The position numbers and the translations under genes are program-made. Shown here in pieces: positions 10,880-22,134 of a stretch of 64,000 nt of DNA (within the stretch, counting starts at the first letter, position 1; every line of letters starts with the position of its first letter). The notes beneath the pieces are model-generated. The model searched no databases. It was not told where the DNA came from and was given only the letters and a program-made list of their open reading frames with translations. Source of the stretch: Dromiciops gliroides (lineage: Eukaryota; Chordata; Mammalia; Microbiotheria; Microbiotheriidae); assembly GCF_019393635.1 (NCBI RefSeq), contig NC_057861.1, positions 658,839,724-658,903,723 of the forward strand. The letters are read 5' to 3'.

Positions 10880-11730
10880 TGCTAAACACCTTATGCCAAC
10901 CAACTCCAGTGTGTCTTCCTATTGCTTCTACAATGAAATATAAATGCCTCTGTTTAGGTTTTAGAGACCTCACAACCTGGTCCCAATCTACTTTTACAGC
11001 CTCATTATACATTACACCCCTCCTTTCACACTCTGCAATCCAGCCAGATTGACCTTCCCTCTGTTCCTCACTCACAATACTCTCTCTTGTCATCATGGGG
11101 TTGCACTTGCTGTCCCCCATGCCTGGAATGTACTATTTCCTTAGCTCTGCCTTAAAGGGTCCCTTTCTTCTATTAAGATGCAACTCAGACATAATTTTCT
11201 TCATGAAGTCTTTTCTTTTTTCTCTTGGTAGTATTTTATTTTCCAATTACATGTAAATATTGTTTTCAACACTAATTTTCGTAACATTTTGAGTTCCAGT
11301 TTTTTCTCCCTCCCTCCCTTCACTCTCCTCCTCCCCAAGACAACCAATCAGTTATAGGTTACATATGTACAAGTATGTTATACACATTTCCATATTAGTG
11401 ATGTTGCAAAAGAAGAATCAGAACAAAAGGGAAAAAGAAAAATAACAGACTGAAAATAGTATACTTAGATCTGCAATGAAGTCTTTTCTTATCCCCTCAA
11501 ATGCTAATGCCCTCTCTCACATAGTATCTTGAATTCAATTACTTTCTCTGTGTTAATACCTGTCATATATATTAACTTTTTTATTTATGCTGTATAAATA
11601 TTTTATATGAACTTGTCTACCCATTACAATGTAAAGTCACTGCAATTCTATATACTTGAATGCCCAGTCTCTAGCATAGCACCTGCCACATAGTAAGTAA
11701 GCACTTAATATTTGATTGAATAGTCAGTCT
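10880..11730 (+). repeat. L2 3' end interrupted by an L1 fragment
   Basis: 'CCTCTGTTTAGGTTTTAGAGACCTCACAACCTGG', 'CTTCCCTCTGTTCCTCACTC', 'CCCCCATGCCTGGAATG' and, after the L1 piece, 'TTGAATGCCCAGTCTCTAGCATAGCACCTG' give the canonical L2 3' order. Confidence 0.8.
11218..11475 (-). mobile_element. 5'-truncated L1 insertion (3' UTR only)
   Basis: Minus-strand L1 3' end: the T-rich run is followed by the complement of 'TTACATGTAATTGG' and a G-rich UTR. It is bounded by an exact 15-bp target duplication, ATGAAGTCTTTTCTT (11203-11217 and 11476-11490). Its sequence matches the 3' UTR style of the full-length L1 at 38648. Confidence 0.9.
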
Positions 11731-12400
11731 ACTGTTGCACAAAATTATCTCTGTATTTGCATCTATTATAGTCTGACACAATGTTAATGAACACAAAGGA
11801 AAAACATCAGTGAAGAAGAGCCTCTAAGGCTGCATTTTGTTCTACTGAGTCAGACTTTTTAAAAAATCAATAAATGATCGTGTCTTGGGTGCTTTACTAC
11901 TCTTTTTCAGTTATATAACTGTAAAGACAATATGACTTATCTATTTATATGTATATCTATGGCTTTCCATAGATAATTGTCTGCAGCAGCCTATCTGTTT
12001 CCTTCTCATTTTTCCAGCAAAGGTACCCTTCATTCACATATAAACTGTATACTATTCTTATATACATAGGGAAATACGTAGATAGGTTTCTAGTTGCTAC
12101 TGACTTTTTGGTCATAATTTTTGGGTAAAAGTTTTATCACTGGTTATTCTTTCTTTCTTGCCTTTTGGATAGCCTTAAAGTTGACTTGAGTATTTTTATA
12201 ATTGTTTTGCTTCCATTATAGATTTTTTTCTGTATATATTCAGTCATCTCAATTTCTGGCCTTTCATACACACACATTATATATCTATATACATATACAT
12301 ATATACACATACATACATACACACATAGAGAAGAGAGAAAGAGACAGACAGAGAAAGAGAGGCATCCAAAGACTAATATAGTCTGGTTTACTTTATAGCA
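11731..12400. other. Unassigned sequence with a TA/CA-rich tract
   Basis: No gene. A low-complexity stretch of TATACATATACA and GAGAGA occupies about 12265-12360. Confidence 0.4.
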
Positions 12401-14925
12401 AGATTATCAGTATGTTTATAGATCAGATCCTTTAACATCACTCAATTTATATTAATAATACCAACAATTATATTAGTGTGTGTACATTAAGAACTATGTG
12501 ATTCTTAGCTACTTCTGCCCAATTCTCTAACTTCACTAGTCAGGGGGGAATTGGAAAGACTGAGGGCCAGTTTGATGTTTTGTCTATGTCATGGGTTACT
12601 GTCTCCAAAAAAACTGATCACCACTAGGCTGAGCTGTGATAAGTAGATTTCTTAAAGTTTTGGGTCCCCCCCCAACAATAATCATGTTAATTTTGTTTTA
12701 AGAATACACTGTTGCAAGCATGCTATCTCAAGGACAAGGGAAGAAGACACATACTGTTACTGAGAAAGAGCAGTGTTAACCAAGTAAAGAGAAGAAAGGT
12801 TTAAGATAGGACTTCCATGGATGTGCAGTCAAATCTGGTGCCTGGATTGGGTGACACTTACAAGCATTATTTATATCTATGAGGCCCTGCATTGACTTTA
12901 GAAGGTGAAGATTAGGAGTGCATGGCATTCTCTATTGCCTTGACTAATCCTAGTCACATGGGGCAAAAAGACTTCTTAGATGCCTCTGAAAGTTTCAGTC
13001 CTACATTACTCTGCATTCTCCATCCTCCTAGACTAGACTATGAAAATGAGGGCTACTACCAGACTAGTGGTTGACATTCTCATAATGAAATTCTCTTTAT
13101 TTAGCTAGCCTTGGTTTTGTCATTACATATTAATGAAAAAGCATTTATTAAGGAATTGTTTTGTTCGAATCCCTGTGTTGAGGATACAAAGGGAAAAGTG
13201 ACACAACCCCTGTTCTCAGGAAGCCCACATTCTAGTTAGAGGAGACAATGCATAGGATAGTCTAGCTGTAGAACAGGGAGAAGACTTGGTGGTCCTTAGG
13301 CTTTGGTGGCAGAGTAGATGGCAGAGCCCAAAGGTTCTTATGAAGTACCAACAGGGAATATGGTGGTGCTTGGGGGTCTGGAGGGTGCATCTGTAGGGTC
13401 AGTGGCCCTCCATGTCATTAGAACGACTGGAGTGGCCATATCTACCCAACAGCCAGGGTGCTGGAAGGGGGAAATGAGTCCACAGATCAAAGGGGAGCAG
13501 GTGCTTTGTTGGGGTATGGGAGTGGGAGAGGGAAAAGGGAAGGAGACATTGGTAGGAAGGTTTGCAGGGAAGATCAAATCCCACTGAGATCTGTTCAAGA
13601 GTCATACTGGGGGCAGGAAAAGGGAAGCAGACAGTCTGTCTCCAGGGCCTTACTCAAAGCCTGTCTAGTTCGGTAAAACTTGCCAGAGCTTCTGTTCTCT
13701 TTAAAGGGGAACATAACCTTCATGCCACAATGAGATATCAGATTTGCAGTGTTCTGGTATTCTAACACTGAGAATATCTTTGTTTAAAACATGAGAAGAG
13801 GCAGGCTTTTGTAGGCTGTTTTCTACAGTAAACCATACTCCATCTCAGTCCTATTCACTTTTAATTACATTCAGTCAAGCATTTTATTTACCACCCCCTT
13901 TTAGAGGTAGATCATTAGACACATTTAGAGAGCCATGGGTAAAAGATTATTTTATCACTAGCATTCTAACAAAGCCCTAAATTCTGAATATATTTTGACT
14001 ACTTTGAGATTGACCAAAAACTAGTCCCGAGCAATAGAACCTATTCCATACTAATATTAGAATAACTATCTACTCAGACAAGGCTGAGGGAGCAGCTATT
14101 TAGATCCATGGTAGATTTTTTTGAGGGAAGACTGAATATTTAAGAGTACATTTCTAACTTTTTGAAATTGGCATCTGAGTGTACAGCCATGCTCTTATAC
14201 AAAATCCCCTGTGGTACCACAATGTTAGGCCAAGGGCCTGACTCCATACATAAATATGGTTTTTTTCTGAGAAGCATTAAAGTATGGTTTCATTTCCTTG
14301 GCTCACTCCTTTACATAACATCAGAGGTGACCTAAAGGTCTGGATGTCATAATGTGGTTTTCTCTTGTCTTAGAAAAAGACAGATAGTTCTCAACTTACA
14401 ATGGTGCAAATTTGGTATGTGCTCCAAAGTTTATTTTAAAGAGGTTGTTTGGAACTTGAAATGCTATATAAAATGGCAAGGTTAACTTGACCAACCCCTA
14501 AAGTCTATTTAACCCACAGTTTACCAGAAGTATATGGCTAGTAATGCTATAAAAAAACCTAATCACTATATATAAACGGTTTTATGGAAATGTATTCAGA
14601 ATTCCATCTGGAGAAACCAGAAACACAACTCCTCCTCCTATAGCCCTGGAAGAAAGGAAAGGAATCCACTCTTCTTCTTAACCTACATAATTACAATTAG
14701 GACTATAAATTCTCTTTCCCATCAAGTTGCTGTTGGAAGTTCCTATGGGCTAGAGCTGAGGCTCCAGCACAACAGGAATGGGATCCCCAAGTCAGTTTAC
14801 ATTATTAAGCACTTATTATTTGCAAAGCACATAGGGTTTGAATGAGGTTCTGCAGGGGCAGAGTAAAAATTGCTTTTCTTTGATCCATACCTCTTTGACA
14901 CTAGAATGAGTTGAAACTCCAGATG
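12401..14925. other. Mostly single-copy-looking intergenic sequence
   Basis: No supported gene. A piece of old repeat B (AAAGCATTTATTAAGGAATTG ... CTGTTCTCAGGAAGCCCACATTCTAG) lies at about 13135-13260. Overlapping frames on both strands at 13318-13765 have no recognisable protein motif and no splice or codon signal I trust. Confidence 0.35.
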
Positions 14926-15100
14926 GAGTAGTAGTAGTTCATATTTATTAGCTGTGTGATGGTAAATAAGTCATTCTCCTTTTCTGAGCCTCAGTTTCCC
15001 CATCTGCAAAATGGAGATAACTTCAATGCCCAACATGTAGTGTCATTAAAGGAAGTGATTTGCCATTCATAAAACATTATACAAATGTGAGCTCTATAAA
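14925..15100 (+). repeat. Older tRNA SINE / MIR remnant
   Basis: 'TTAGCTGTGTGATGGTAAATAAGTCATT', 'TGAGCCTCAGTTTCCCCATCTGCAAAATGG' and 'CATTATACAAATGTGAGCTC' are in MIR/MON order. Confidence 0.75.
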
Positions 15101-15489
15101 GCATAAAGCATACATAAGCAAGGGACTGTTTCTCCCCAGGAGCTACAGAACATCACTTTGTCTCTATATTCAAATCACTGTCACACACAAGAGAAAATCT
15201 AGCTCTCCCCACAAAGAATAAGTAGCTGGCACACTGTTGAGACAGAGATAAACCAATGTACAATCTAAAGTAACTCTCAAGAAAGAATGTGTGCTTACTA
15301 ATTCTTTACCTTCTTAGTGGTATTTCCACTTGCATGTACACTAAAACAAAATAGAATATCCAACTAGATTATTCTTGTGGACATTATCCAAGAGGCTAAC
15401 AGTCTTAGCTGTAGGCAGTTACTGAAGTCACATACTTCTTTTTCTTCCCTTTTAAAATAGAATCACAAAAATGGCCGTATTCCATGTAT

Positions 15490-15675
15490 CATGCGGAAGA
15501 AAGATTGCTAGACTGGAAGTGAGAGAACCTAGTTTCTAATTCCAGCTCTGCCACTTAAGCCCTGTGGGACCATGGTCGAATCACTTACCATCTCTGATTT
15601 TCCTCATCTATAACATGAAGAGCATGGACTAGATGCTTGGTGTGCTTCAGGCCCTACATCTATAATCTCATGTCT
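15490..15675 (+). repeat. MIR SINE
   Basis: 'AGACTGGAAGTGAGAGAACC', 'CCAGCTCTGCCACTTAAG', 'CTCATCTATAACATGAAGAG' and 'GGCCCTACATCTATAATCTCATG' are the standard MIR series. Confidence 0.8.
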
Positions 15676-15964
15676 CTTAAAAATTATGATTGTCCTAAAG
15701 ATAACTAACTAATCATTATTTTTACAGGCTTGCTGAGATTAAGCCCAATTTCAATATTTAATCAATATTCCCTTACCAGATTTACATGATGATGACCTTT
15801 TTAGAATAGTGAGTTATGATCATTAGCAAGTCAGGAAATTATTTTTCCCTTTTAAAATGGTGCATGAATGAATGACATTTAATCACAACCAATTAGAAAT
15901 AGTTTCTATGCAAAGTTTGCTTTCAAAAGTGGTAGTAATGCTTATATAAATTCAAGCCAATTCT

Positions 15965-16120
15965 TTTTTTTTGTTTGTTTTTTTAGTGAGGCACCTGGGG
16001 TTAAGTGACTTGCCCAGGGTCACACAGCTAGTAAGTGTCATGTGTCTAAGGCCGGATTTGAACTCAGGTCCTCCTGAATCCAGGGCCGGTGCTCTATCCA
16101 CTGCGCCACCTAGCAGCCCT
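15965..16120 (-). repeat. WSINE1 SINE
   Basis: Near full-length antisense copy with a T-rich tail at its left end. No clear target duplication, implying an older or edited insertion. Confidence 0.88.
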
Positions 16121-16224
16121 CTATCCTTAAGTCTGATAGGCAATATGTTTCTTCTAGTTTACTTATGATATCTCCCTTTATGTCTAGGTTATATATCCAT
16201 TTTGACTTTATCTTGGTAAAGACA

Positions 16225-16334
16225 AAGTACCTTAGAAAATTTGGAGAGAGATGCATCACTTGCAGCTGAGGGGATCAGGGAAAACTTCATAGAGCAGGTA
16301 TCAGTGAGCTATGCCTTGATGGAAGAGAAAGATT
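16225..16334 (+). repeat. Ancient repeat 'B' copy 2, left part
   Basis: 'AGAGCAGGTATCAGTGAGCTATGCCTTGATGGAAGAGAAAGATT' continues across the LTR insertion into 'AAACAGGTAGTACTGAG' after 17328. Confidence 0.6.
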
Positions 16335-17180
16335 TGTGGAAATTTATTTTGATTTGGAGACCCTACCTTTGGACTGAGATTAGAAAGCCTTAGGCCCTCA
16401 GGTTTTTCTTCTCTGTGTGGGAGGGGCTAGTGCCCTTCCCCCTCAGCTTCAGCTGAGCCAAAAAGCCCTGTGGGCTGAGATGCCAGGTCAGACAGCTGGA
16501 GGAAAAAAGCCCCAGCTCCCTCCACCCTGAGCAGAGAGATCCCCGGGCTCGTCCAGGCCGACATCTGGAGTAGCCTGTGCAGAGGTCCCTGGGCGCATAG
16601 CAGGGGGCATGGGCCCCTGGAGCCCTGGGTATGGTATGCATGGGACGCTCGAGTGTCCCCCCAAGCTGCAGCCCTAGTGCTGGTGGCAGATTAGCTTGGT
16701 ATATGTGGGGGCACAGAGAGTCCGAGATTTGAGGGGTGAGAAGGAACATATGTAAAGGGAGAATGCTAGAGGACAAGGAGGAAGAGAGAGGCCGGAAGGT
16801 TAAGAGGTTGGAGAGAAATGGACAGAAAGGGGCTACAAGGACGCTAAGGAGACTGAAGCTACATAAAGAGAGGAGGAGGTGGTACAGGAGGTTAGAGAAA
16901 CGGGGGGGGGGGGGGGGGGGAGGCAGCAGAGAGCACAGAAGTGGTCCCTGTATTCTTAATTTTAAATTGTATCTCATAAATAAACCCTCTGCTGTTAAAA
17001 TGGAAGAGGCTTCTTAATCTTTTGCTTATCAATTTTGGGAGTGGAGCAGTGTGGTGGAACTTTATAAACGAGCCATATTAAATTAATAGCAGTCAGATAA
17101 CCAGTCAACAGTCCCAGATTAAGTACCCCAGTCAGATTAGGCCCCCCAAATTAGCCCTAGTAAGTTAAAATATTTCTACA
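16335..17180 (+). mobile_element. LTR of class I ERV, family A copy 2
   Basis: It starts TGTGGAAATTTATTTTGATTTGG and ends ATATTTCTACA. An AATAAA signal lies in 'CATAAATAAACC' near 16977. It is the same family as the inverted LTR at 2716-3623; shared pieces include the first 30 bp and 'CCCAGTCAGATTAGGCCCCCCAAATTAGCC' near the 3' end. An uninterrupted G run at about 16903-16920 lies in the middle. The 195-codon frame on the opposite strand is a by-product of the proline-rich complement. Confidence 0.85.
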
Positions 17181-17324
17181 TTTGAATGGCGACCCAGATG
17201 AGATTTACGGCCCAATTATAATTTTTCTAAACTTATAATTTTTCATTTAGTTATAATTTTTCATAAGTCCAATTATATAATTTTTTCAGACTAGATTAGC
17301 TAATAATTAAATTTTTTTTTTACA
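17181..17324 (+). mobile_element. Residual ERV leader next to LTR
   Basis: Directly after the LTR comes TTTGAATGGCGACCCAGATGAG. The TGG-starting segment at the usual distance from U5 looks like a primer-binding site, followed by about 120 bp of AT-rich leader and then the flank. GATT occurs before the LTR (16331-16334) and after this segment (near 17325-17328), consistent with one insertion that lost its remaining interior and 3' LTR. Confidence 0.55.
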
Positions 17325-17745
17325 GATTTAAACAGGTAGTACTGAGAAGGGAATAATGCATGGGAGATGACTTTCCTGAAGCCATGAGAGTAGGGCAACA
17401 CCAGAAAACATCCAGTCATATAATTTGGCTGGAAGATAGGATGCATGAAGGGGAATAGTGTGAAATAAGGCTGGCATGGTAGATTGGAGACAGATTTTTG
17501 AAGGCCTTAAATACTGGGCTAGTGAGTTTACATGTTATCCTAAAACTAACCCGCTAAAGGGTTTTGGTCAGAAGAATGACATTATAAGGTTATGCATTAA
17601 AAAGATTATTTGGGCAGTTGGGTAACAGTTGAAAAGGGGAGAGACTGGAGGTGAGAAATCATACAGTTTGTTAGGCATCTATTGTCATAGTCCAAGGGAG
17701 GGTCTAAATGAGAGGGTAGTATAAGTGAAAGAATGAGAAACCAAG
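17325..17745 (+). repeat. Ancient repeat 'B' copy 2, right part
   Basis: 'GGAATAGTGTGAAATAAGGCTGG', 'GGAGACAGATTTTTGAAGGCCTTAAATACTGGG' and 'GGTTTTGGTCAGAAGAATGACATTATAAGG' match the repeat order at 25270-25440 and 31780-31960. Confidence 0.65.
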
Positions 17746-17874
17746 TTTCCAAAAATATCAATACTTTCATAGTAAAAGAGATTTTGTTTCTTTATCAAAG
17801 AAAACATTTTGTGTCAATACAATGAACATTATTAAGTGTCTTCTGTGTCTAAGGCACTCTGCTAGAGGCCTAGA

Positions 17875-18092
17875 CACCAGAATACTAGAACACCAGGACT
17901 GGAGTCAAGAAGACCTAAACTCAAATCCAGCCTTAGATACTTGCTAACTGTGTGACCCTGGGCAAATCACTTAACCACTGTCTGCCTCAGTTTCCTCAAC
18001 TGTAAAATATAATATGACCTACCTCACACAGTTGTGTGAGGATCAAATGGGATATCTGTAAAGTGTTTAATACAGCATAAGTCTACATAAGT
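17875..18092 (+). repeat. Older tRNA-derived SINE
   Basis: 'GGACTGGAGTCAAGAAGACCTAAACTCAAATCC', 'TGTGTGACCCTGGGCAAATCACTTAACC' and 'GCCTCAGTTTCCTCAACTGTAAAAT', then 'GTTGTGTGAGGATCAAATGGG'. Confidence 0.8.
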
Positions 18093-18101
18093 AGACATTT
18101 A

Positions 18102-18263
18102 GGGGCAGCTAGGTGGTGCAGTGGATAGAGCACCAGCCCTGGAGTCAGGAGGACCTGAGTTCAAATATGACTTCAGACACTTGACACTTACTAGCTGTGT
18201 GACCTTGGGCAAGTCACCTAATCCCAACTGCCTCACAAAAAAAATTTTAAAATAAATAAATAA
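18102..18263 (+). repeat. WSINE1 SINE
   Basis: Full-length sense copy. Target duplication AGACATTTA at 18093-18101 and 18264-18272. It sits at the 3' end of the older SINE. Confidence 0.92.
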
Positions 18264-18329
18264 AGACATTTAAATTCTTGTTCCTTTACCCTGCTATATT
18301 TTAAAAGTGTATCTTTGTCAAACATTGAA

Positions 18330-18480
18330 AGGGTAATCCTGGCTCTGTGACTTACTTCATATGTTACCTCGGGCAATAAGTGACTTAAACTTTCTGTGTC
18401 TCAATTTTTAATCGTAAAATGTGGGGGTTGGATTAAATAATCTCTAATGCCCTTTTCATCTCTAAATCTATGATCCCATG
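18330..18480 (+). repeat. MIR SINE
   Basis: 'CTGGCTCTGTGACTTACTTC', 'GGGTTGGATTAAATAATCTC' and 'CATCTCTAAATCTATGATCCC'. Confidence 0.75.
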
Positions 18481-20130
18481 ATCATATTTTATTTGGACTA
18501 ATTTCTGTGGCTTCTTAACCCCTAATTGTTGCCATTCTTCTATTATTCTTAATAGCACTGTGGAAATGACAACAAATTCCAAAACTAGCACAAAGCATGA
18601 AGACGAAATAATGTAGAGTCCAAGATTAAGTTTATTGATTGTCTACCAGTATGATGCAAATATTTCACTCATAGAGTATTTTAATTCTGTGCCCTGGAAA
18701 CCTGAAAACTTAAGTACAATGAACAAAGAGGGGGAAACAATTCCAGAAATGGGGTGCCTTAATAACAACAGTTCCCCAAATAGTGTAGAATACACACTTC
18801 CATAAAACCTTTGGAAATGGAAAGTCATGAACTTTCAGAGGTGGACAAGTTTCTCTGTAGGGACAAATTTTTTTTTATCTGTTTCATAATTTCATGCTTG
18901 GCGTAAAGCATCAGGAACATTTTGGACACGTGTGTTTATCTGAAGGTAGCAGAGTTATTCTATCAGATGATTTTTAGCAATTACTCAAATGGAGTAGAAT
19001 GTTTTTTACCATCATCATGACTGTTTTTTTGTTATATTATTAAACCAACCTGTGGACAAGGTTGTTGCTCAGAATACAAAATGTTACAGAAATTTCAAGA
19101 ATGTTGGTTTATTACATAAGAAAGCATTATACAGAACTTTCTATCATAAAAGATGAATTTTCTAATGTTGCTTGTGCCTCAAGCTGTTAAAAAGTGAAAT
19201 ATTAAAGGGCTTTGAGGAAAAAAAAACAATAACAGTTCACATTTAAACAGGGTTATACCAGCCTCTCATAAGACACTGTGACACAGGAAGTGTAAGTAGA
19301 AAGTAAGATTGAAAGGAGTTAAATAAATTGTCCTATGTCACAAATAGGAAGTGGTGGAGCCAGGACTTACTAGTTGAATCAGATTGGCTTGACTCCCCTT
19401 ACGTCTTGAGTAGGGGAAAGACTAGTTACCAAAATGTTAGGTCTTCACTAAAAGAGAAATTCAAGTCTAAATTATGCCTTCCTTTACATGACTACATAAT
19501 ATCAATTAATACACTAAATGTAAAGGACTTTTCAAATCACATGTACTATAAAATACTGGCATAGTATATAATTAAAGTTGGAACTATAGACATCTGTAAT
19601 ACATAGCAATTTGCTAATTTGAGAATTGTGCTTCTGTTTACATTTCTATTCCCATAGTTAGGTATTATTTATGTATTTTGGAGTCTGTAAGAACTAAGAA
19701 CTTCTGCTTTGTCTATAGCTTCCAGAATAAATATGAAGATAATTCAACTTGCCATTATCCATTACTTCCCTATGCCTGGTGGCACCATCTTCTCCTTCCT
19801 CTGACATCTACTCTAAAGAGTAACCAATCTTCTCATGGGACAATAGTGCTATCTGGTGGCTAGAGTGGAGAACTATCCGATCCACTATCATTTTCCCACT
19901 GCCCCTTTTGTTTCCTTTCAGGGGGCAACACCTATTCCTTTTTTCCTTTGTTATTAACTGATCACGGATCTGTTAAATCTATATTAAGTAAGCTTTATCA
20001 CACAGAAACAATTCAACAAATACTCACCAAATACCTATAGAATATGTATAATTCTATAGAATAATATGTAGGACATGGGAAAGAAGTACGTTAGCAAAAG
20101 CTAATCCTTCCCTTCATGGTGCTTACCTGG
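18481..20130. other. Mostly unassigned sequence
   Basis: No gene seen. A reversed MIR remnant is likely at about 19235-19400 (CACATTTAAACAGGG ... AGTGGTGGAGCCAGGACTTACTAG). The rest looks single-copy. Confidence 0.4.
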
Positions 20131-20134
20131 GAAG

Positions 20135-20312
20135 AATTGTAGTGTAGTGGAATTAGTACTGGAATGGGAGTCAGGAGACCTGGGTTCCACCTTGTCTACT
20201 AACTAGCTGCAGTACTTTGGGCAAATCATTTTATGATTCTGGGTTTGCTACTTTATTCATAAAGGACTTTTGAGTAGATATCTCTAAGGTTCCTTCCAAC
20301 TCTACAATTCAG
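20135..20312 (+). repeat. MIR SINE
   Basis: 'GTAGTGTAGTGGAATTAGTACTGGAATGGGAGTCAGGAGACCTGGGTTCC' and 'AAGGTTCCTTCCAACTCTACAATTC' cover nearly the whole element. Confidence 0.85.
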
Positions 20313-20639
20313 ATATACCCTCATTATCTTCTTCTCTTTCTTCAGTTAACCCAAGAAAAATCTTTTTTTCTTTTAATTTTTTCTTCTTTCTCTCTTCATT
20401 CCATCTGTGAGCTCACAACACAATGGACGAACAGAGTAAAACTATGCTTATATCAAGGAAAATAAAAGCAGTTAAGTATTGTTGTGGAATTAACTATAAT
20501 AAAGAATTTCTAAAGTCCTTGAAATAGCTCAGAAATCCTCTTCAGAATTCCAGCAAAAGTTTCCATCTGCCTCCTCATCCTCCTTTAATTAAGCTTGTCT
20601 TTTTTCCCCCTTGAGAGAAAACCATGTTGTACAGACATC

Positions 20640-20790
20640 ACAGAATGTCAGAATGGCCTTTACCAATCATTTAGTTCAATCCTTCTATTGTAGATCTAAG
20701 GAAACTGAAGCCCTTAAAAGGGAAGAGATGTGCCTGGCTTCTGTAATAACACACCCAGCTTTCCTGATTCCCAGAAGGTGTTTTTTTTAA
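20640..20790 (-). repeat. MIR-type SINE, reversed
   Basis: 'GAATGTCAGAATGGCC', 'TTTAGTTCAATCC' and 'AGGAAACTGAAGCCC' are the reversed MIR/SINE series. Confidence 0.6.
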
Positions 20791-21140
20791 CTAGTTCTCC
20801 TCCTGGAGTAAAAGACCTAGAAGTTCTCCTGACAGAGAGATGGCCTTGTTACAGAATAAGACTTTAAAAAAAAAATAAGACTTTTTTACCCTAGAAACAA
20901 TGTGTTTGCTTGGTCAATTATGCATATTTATTATAAAGGGTTTTTGTTGTTTTTTGGGAAGTAGAGGGATGGGAGGAAGTAGAGGGATGGGAGAAGAGGG
21001 GAGCTAGGAATAGGGTTGTCAAAGGAAGAGAAAAAAAACAAGCAGGTCATCAAAACACATTTTTGAAATACATATAGGAGAACTTTTAAAAAGCCCAAAG
21101 GAAACCACAGATAATCAGGACAGTTTTGAAAGTAGATGCT

Positions 21141-22121
21141 ACACACATCCAACTGGGTGGAGTAATCTATTTAATCTGGGCAGTAAAGGAGCCTAACACT
21201 CATCAGAATTGGCTCAAAGACCTCAATTTCATTAGAATTGGCTCAAGGAGGGAATAACATACACACTCAATTGAGTGGAGTAATCTCTCTAACCCTGCAG
21301 GAAAATAGGAGGGGAAGGGGATAAAGAGAGAGGGGCAAAAGAAGGAAGGGCAAATTGGGGGAGGGGACAGACAGAAGCAAATCCCTTTTGAAGAGGGATA
21401 GGATGAAAGAAGATGATAATAGAATAAATATCATGGAGAAGGGAATAGGATTGAAGGGAAACAGTTGACAATAGTAATCATGAAAAAGAGAAAAGGGGAA
21501 AAATTGTACAAAAAATATTTATAGCAACTCTTTGTGGTGGCCAAGAAATAAGAATCAAGGGGATGTCCATCAATTGAGGAATGACAGAAGAAGCTGTGGT
21601 ATATGATTGTGGTGAAATGGTCTTGTGCTATAGGAAATGACAAACAGGATGATCCCAGAAAAACCTGGAAAGACTCATGAACTGATGTATAGTAAAGTGA
21701 GCAGAGCTAGGAGGTCATTGGGCATTGTGACAGCAGTATTGTTCAATGAGCAATTGTGAATGACTTCACTACTCTCAGCAATGCAATGATCCAAGACAAT
21801 CCCAATGGACTAATGACAAAGCTTACTATCCACCCCCATAGAAAGAACTGATAAAAAGAGCACTTGTGGATTGTACATAAATAACCTGGTTGAGGTCTTG
21901 TGGAGGGGGGAGGAAAGGGAGGGAGGGAGAAATTTTTGGAACTCTAAATCTTATGAAAATGAATGTTGAAAACTACCCTTACATGTAACTGGAAAAAATA
22001 AAATAAATGTTTGTTGCTCATTATATTAATAGTAAAAAAAAAAAGCTTTTCCCACCTAGATTAAAAAAATAATAATAAATTTATTTGTACAAGGCATTGG
22101 AACCTCTAGTTTAAAAAAAAA
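21141..22121 (+). mobile_element. L1-derived insertion with probable 3' transduction
   Basis: Exact 13-bp target duplication GAAAGTAGATGCT at 21128-21140 and 22122-22134. The left half (21141-21480) holds two related segments containing 'GTGGAGTAATCT' about 108 bp apart and a GGGGAAGGGG-rich tract resembling L1 inter-ORF sequence. From about 21500 the sequence follows the L1 3' end (TTTATAGCAACTC, GGGGATGTCCATCAATTG, GAAAACTACCCTTACATGTAACTGG). An A-run near 22030 is followed by about 80 bp of unrelated sequence with its own AATAAA and A-tail before the right duplication. Confidence 0.85.
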
Positions 22122-22134
22122 GAAAGTAGATGCT

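Noticed and set aside
13318..13765. Cluster of overlapping frames on both strands
   Set aside because: No motif, no splice signals, and both strands are equally open; treated as chance.
16390..16977. 195-codon minus-strand frame, proline- and leucine-rich
   Set aside because: It lies wholly inside the plus-strand LTR at 16335-17180 and includes the complement of the G-run. Composition, not coding.
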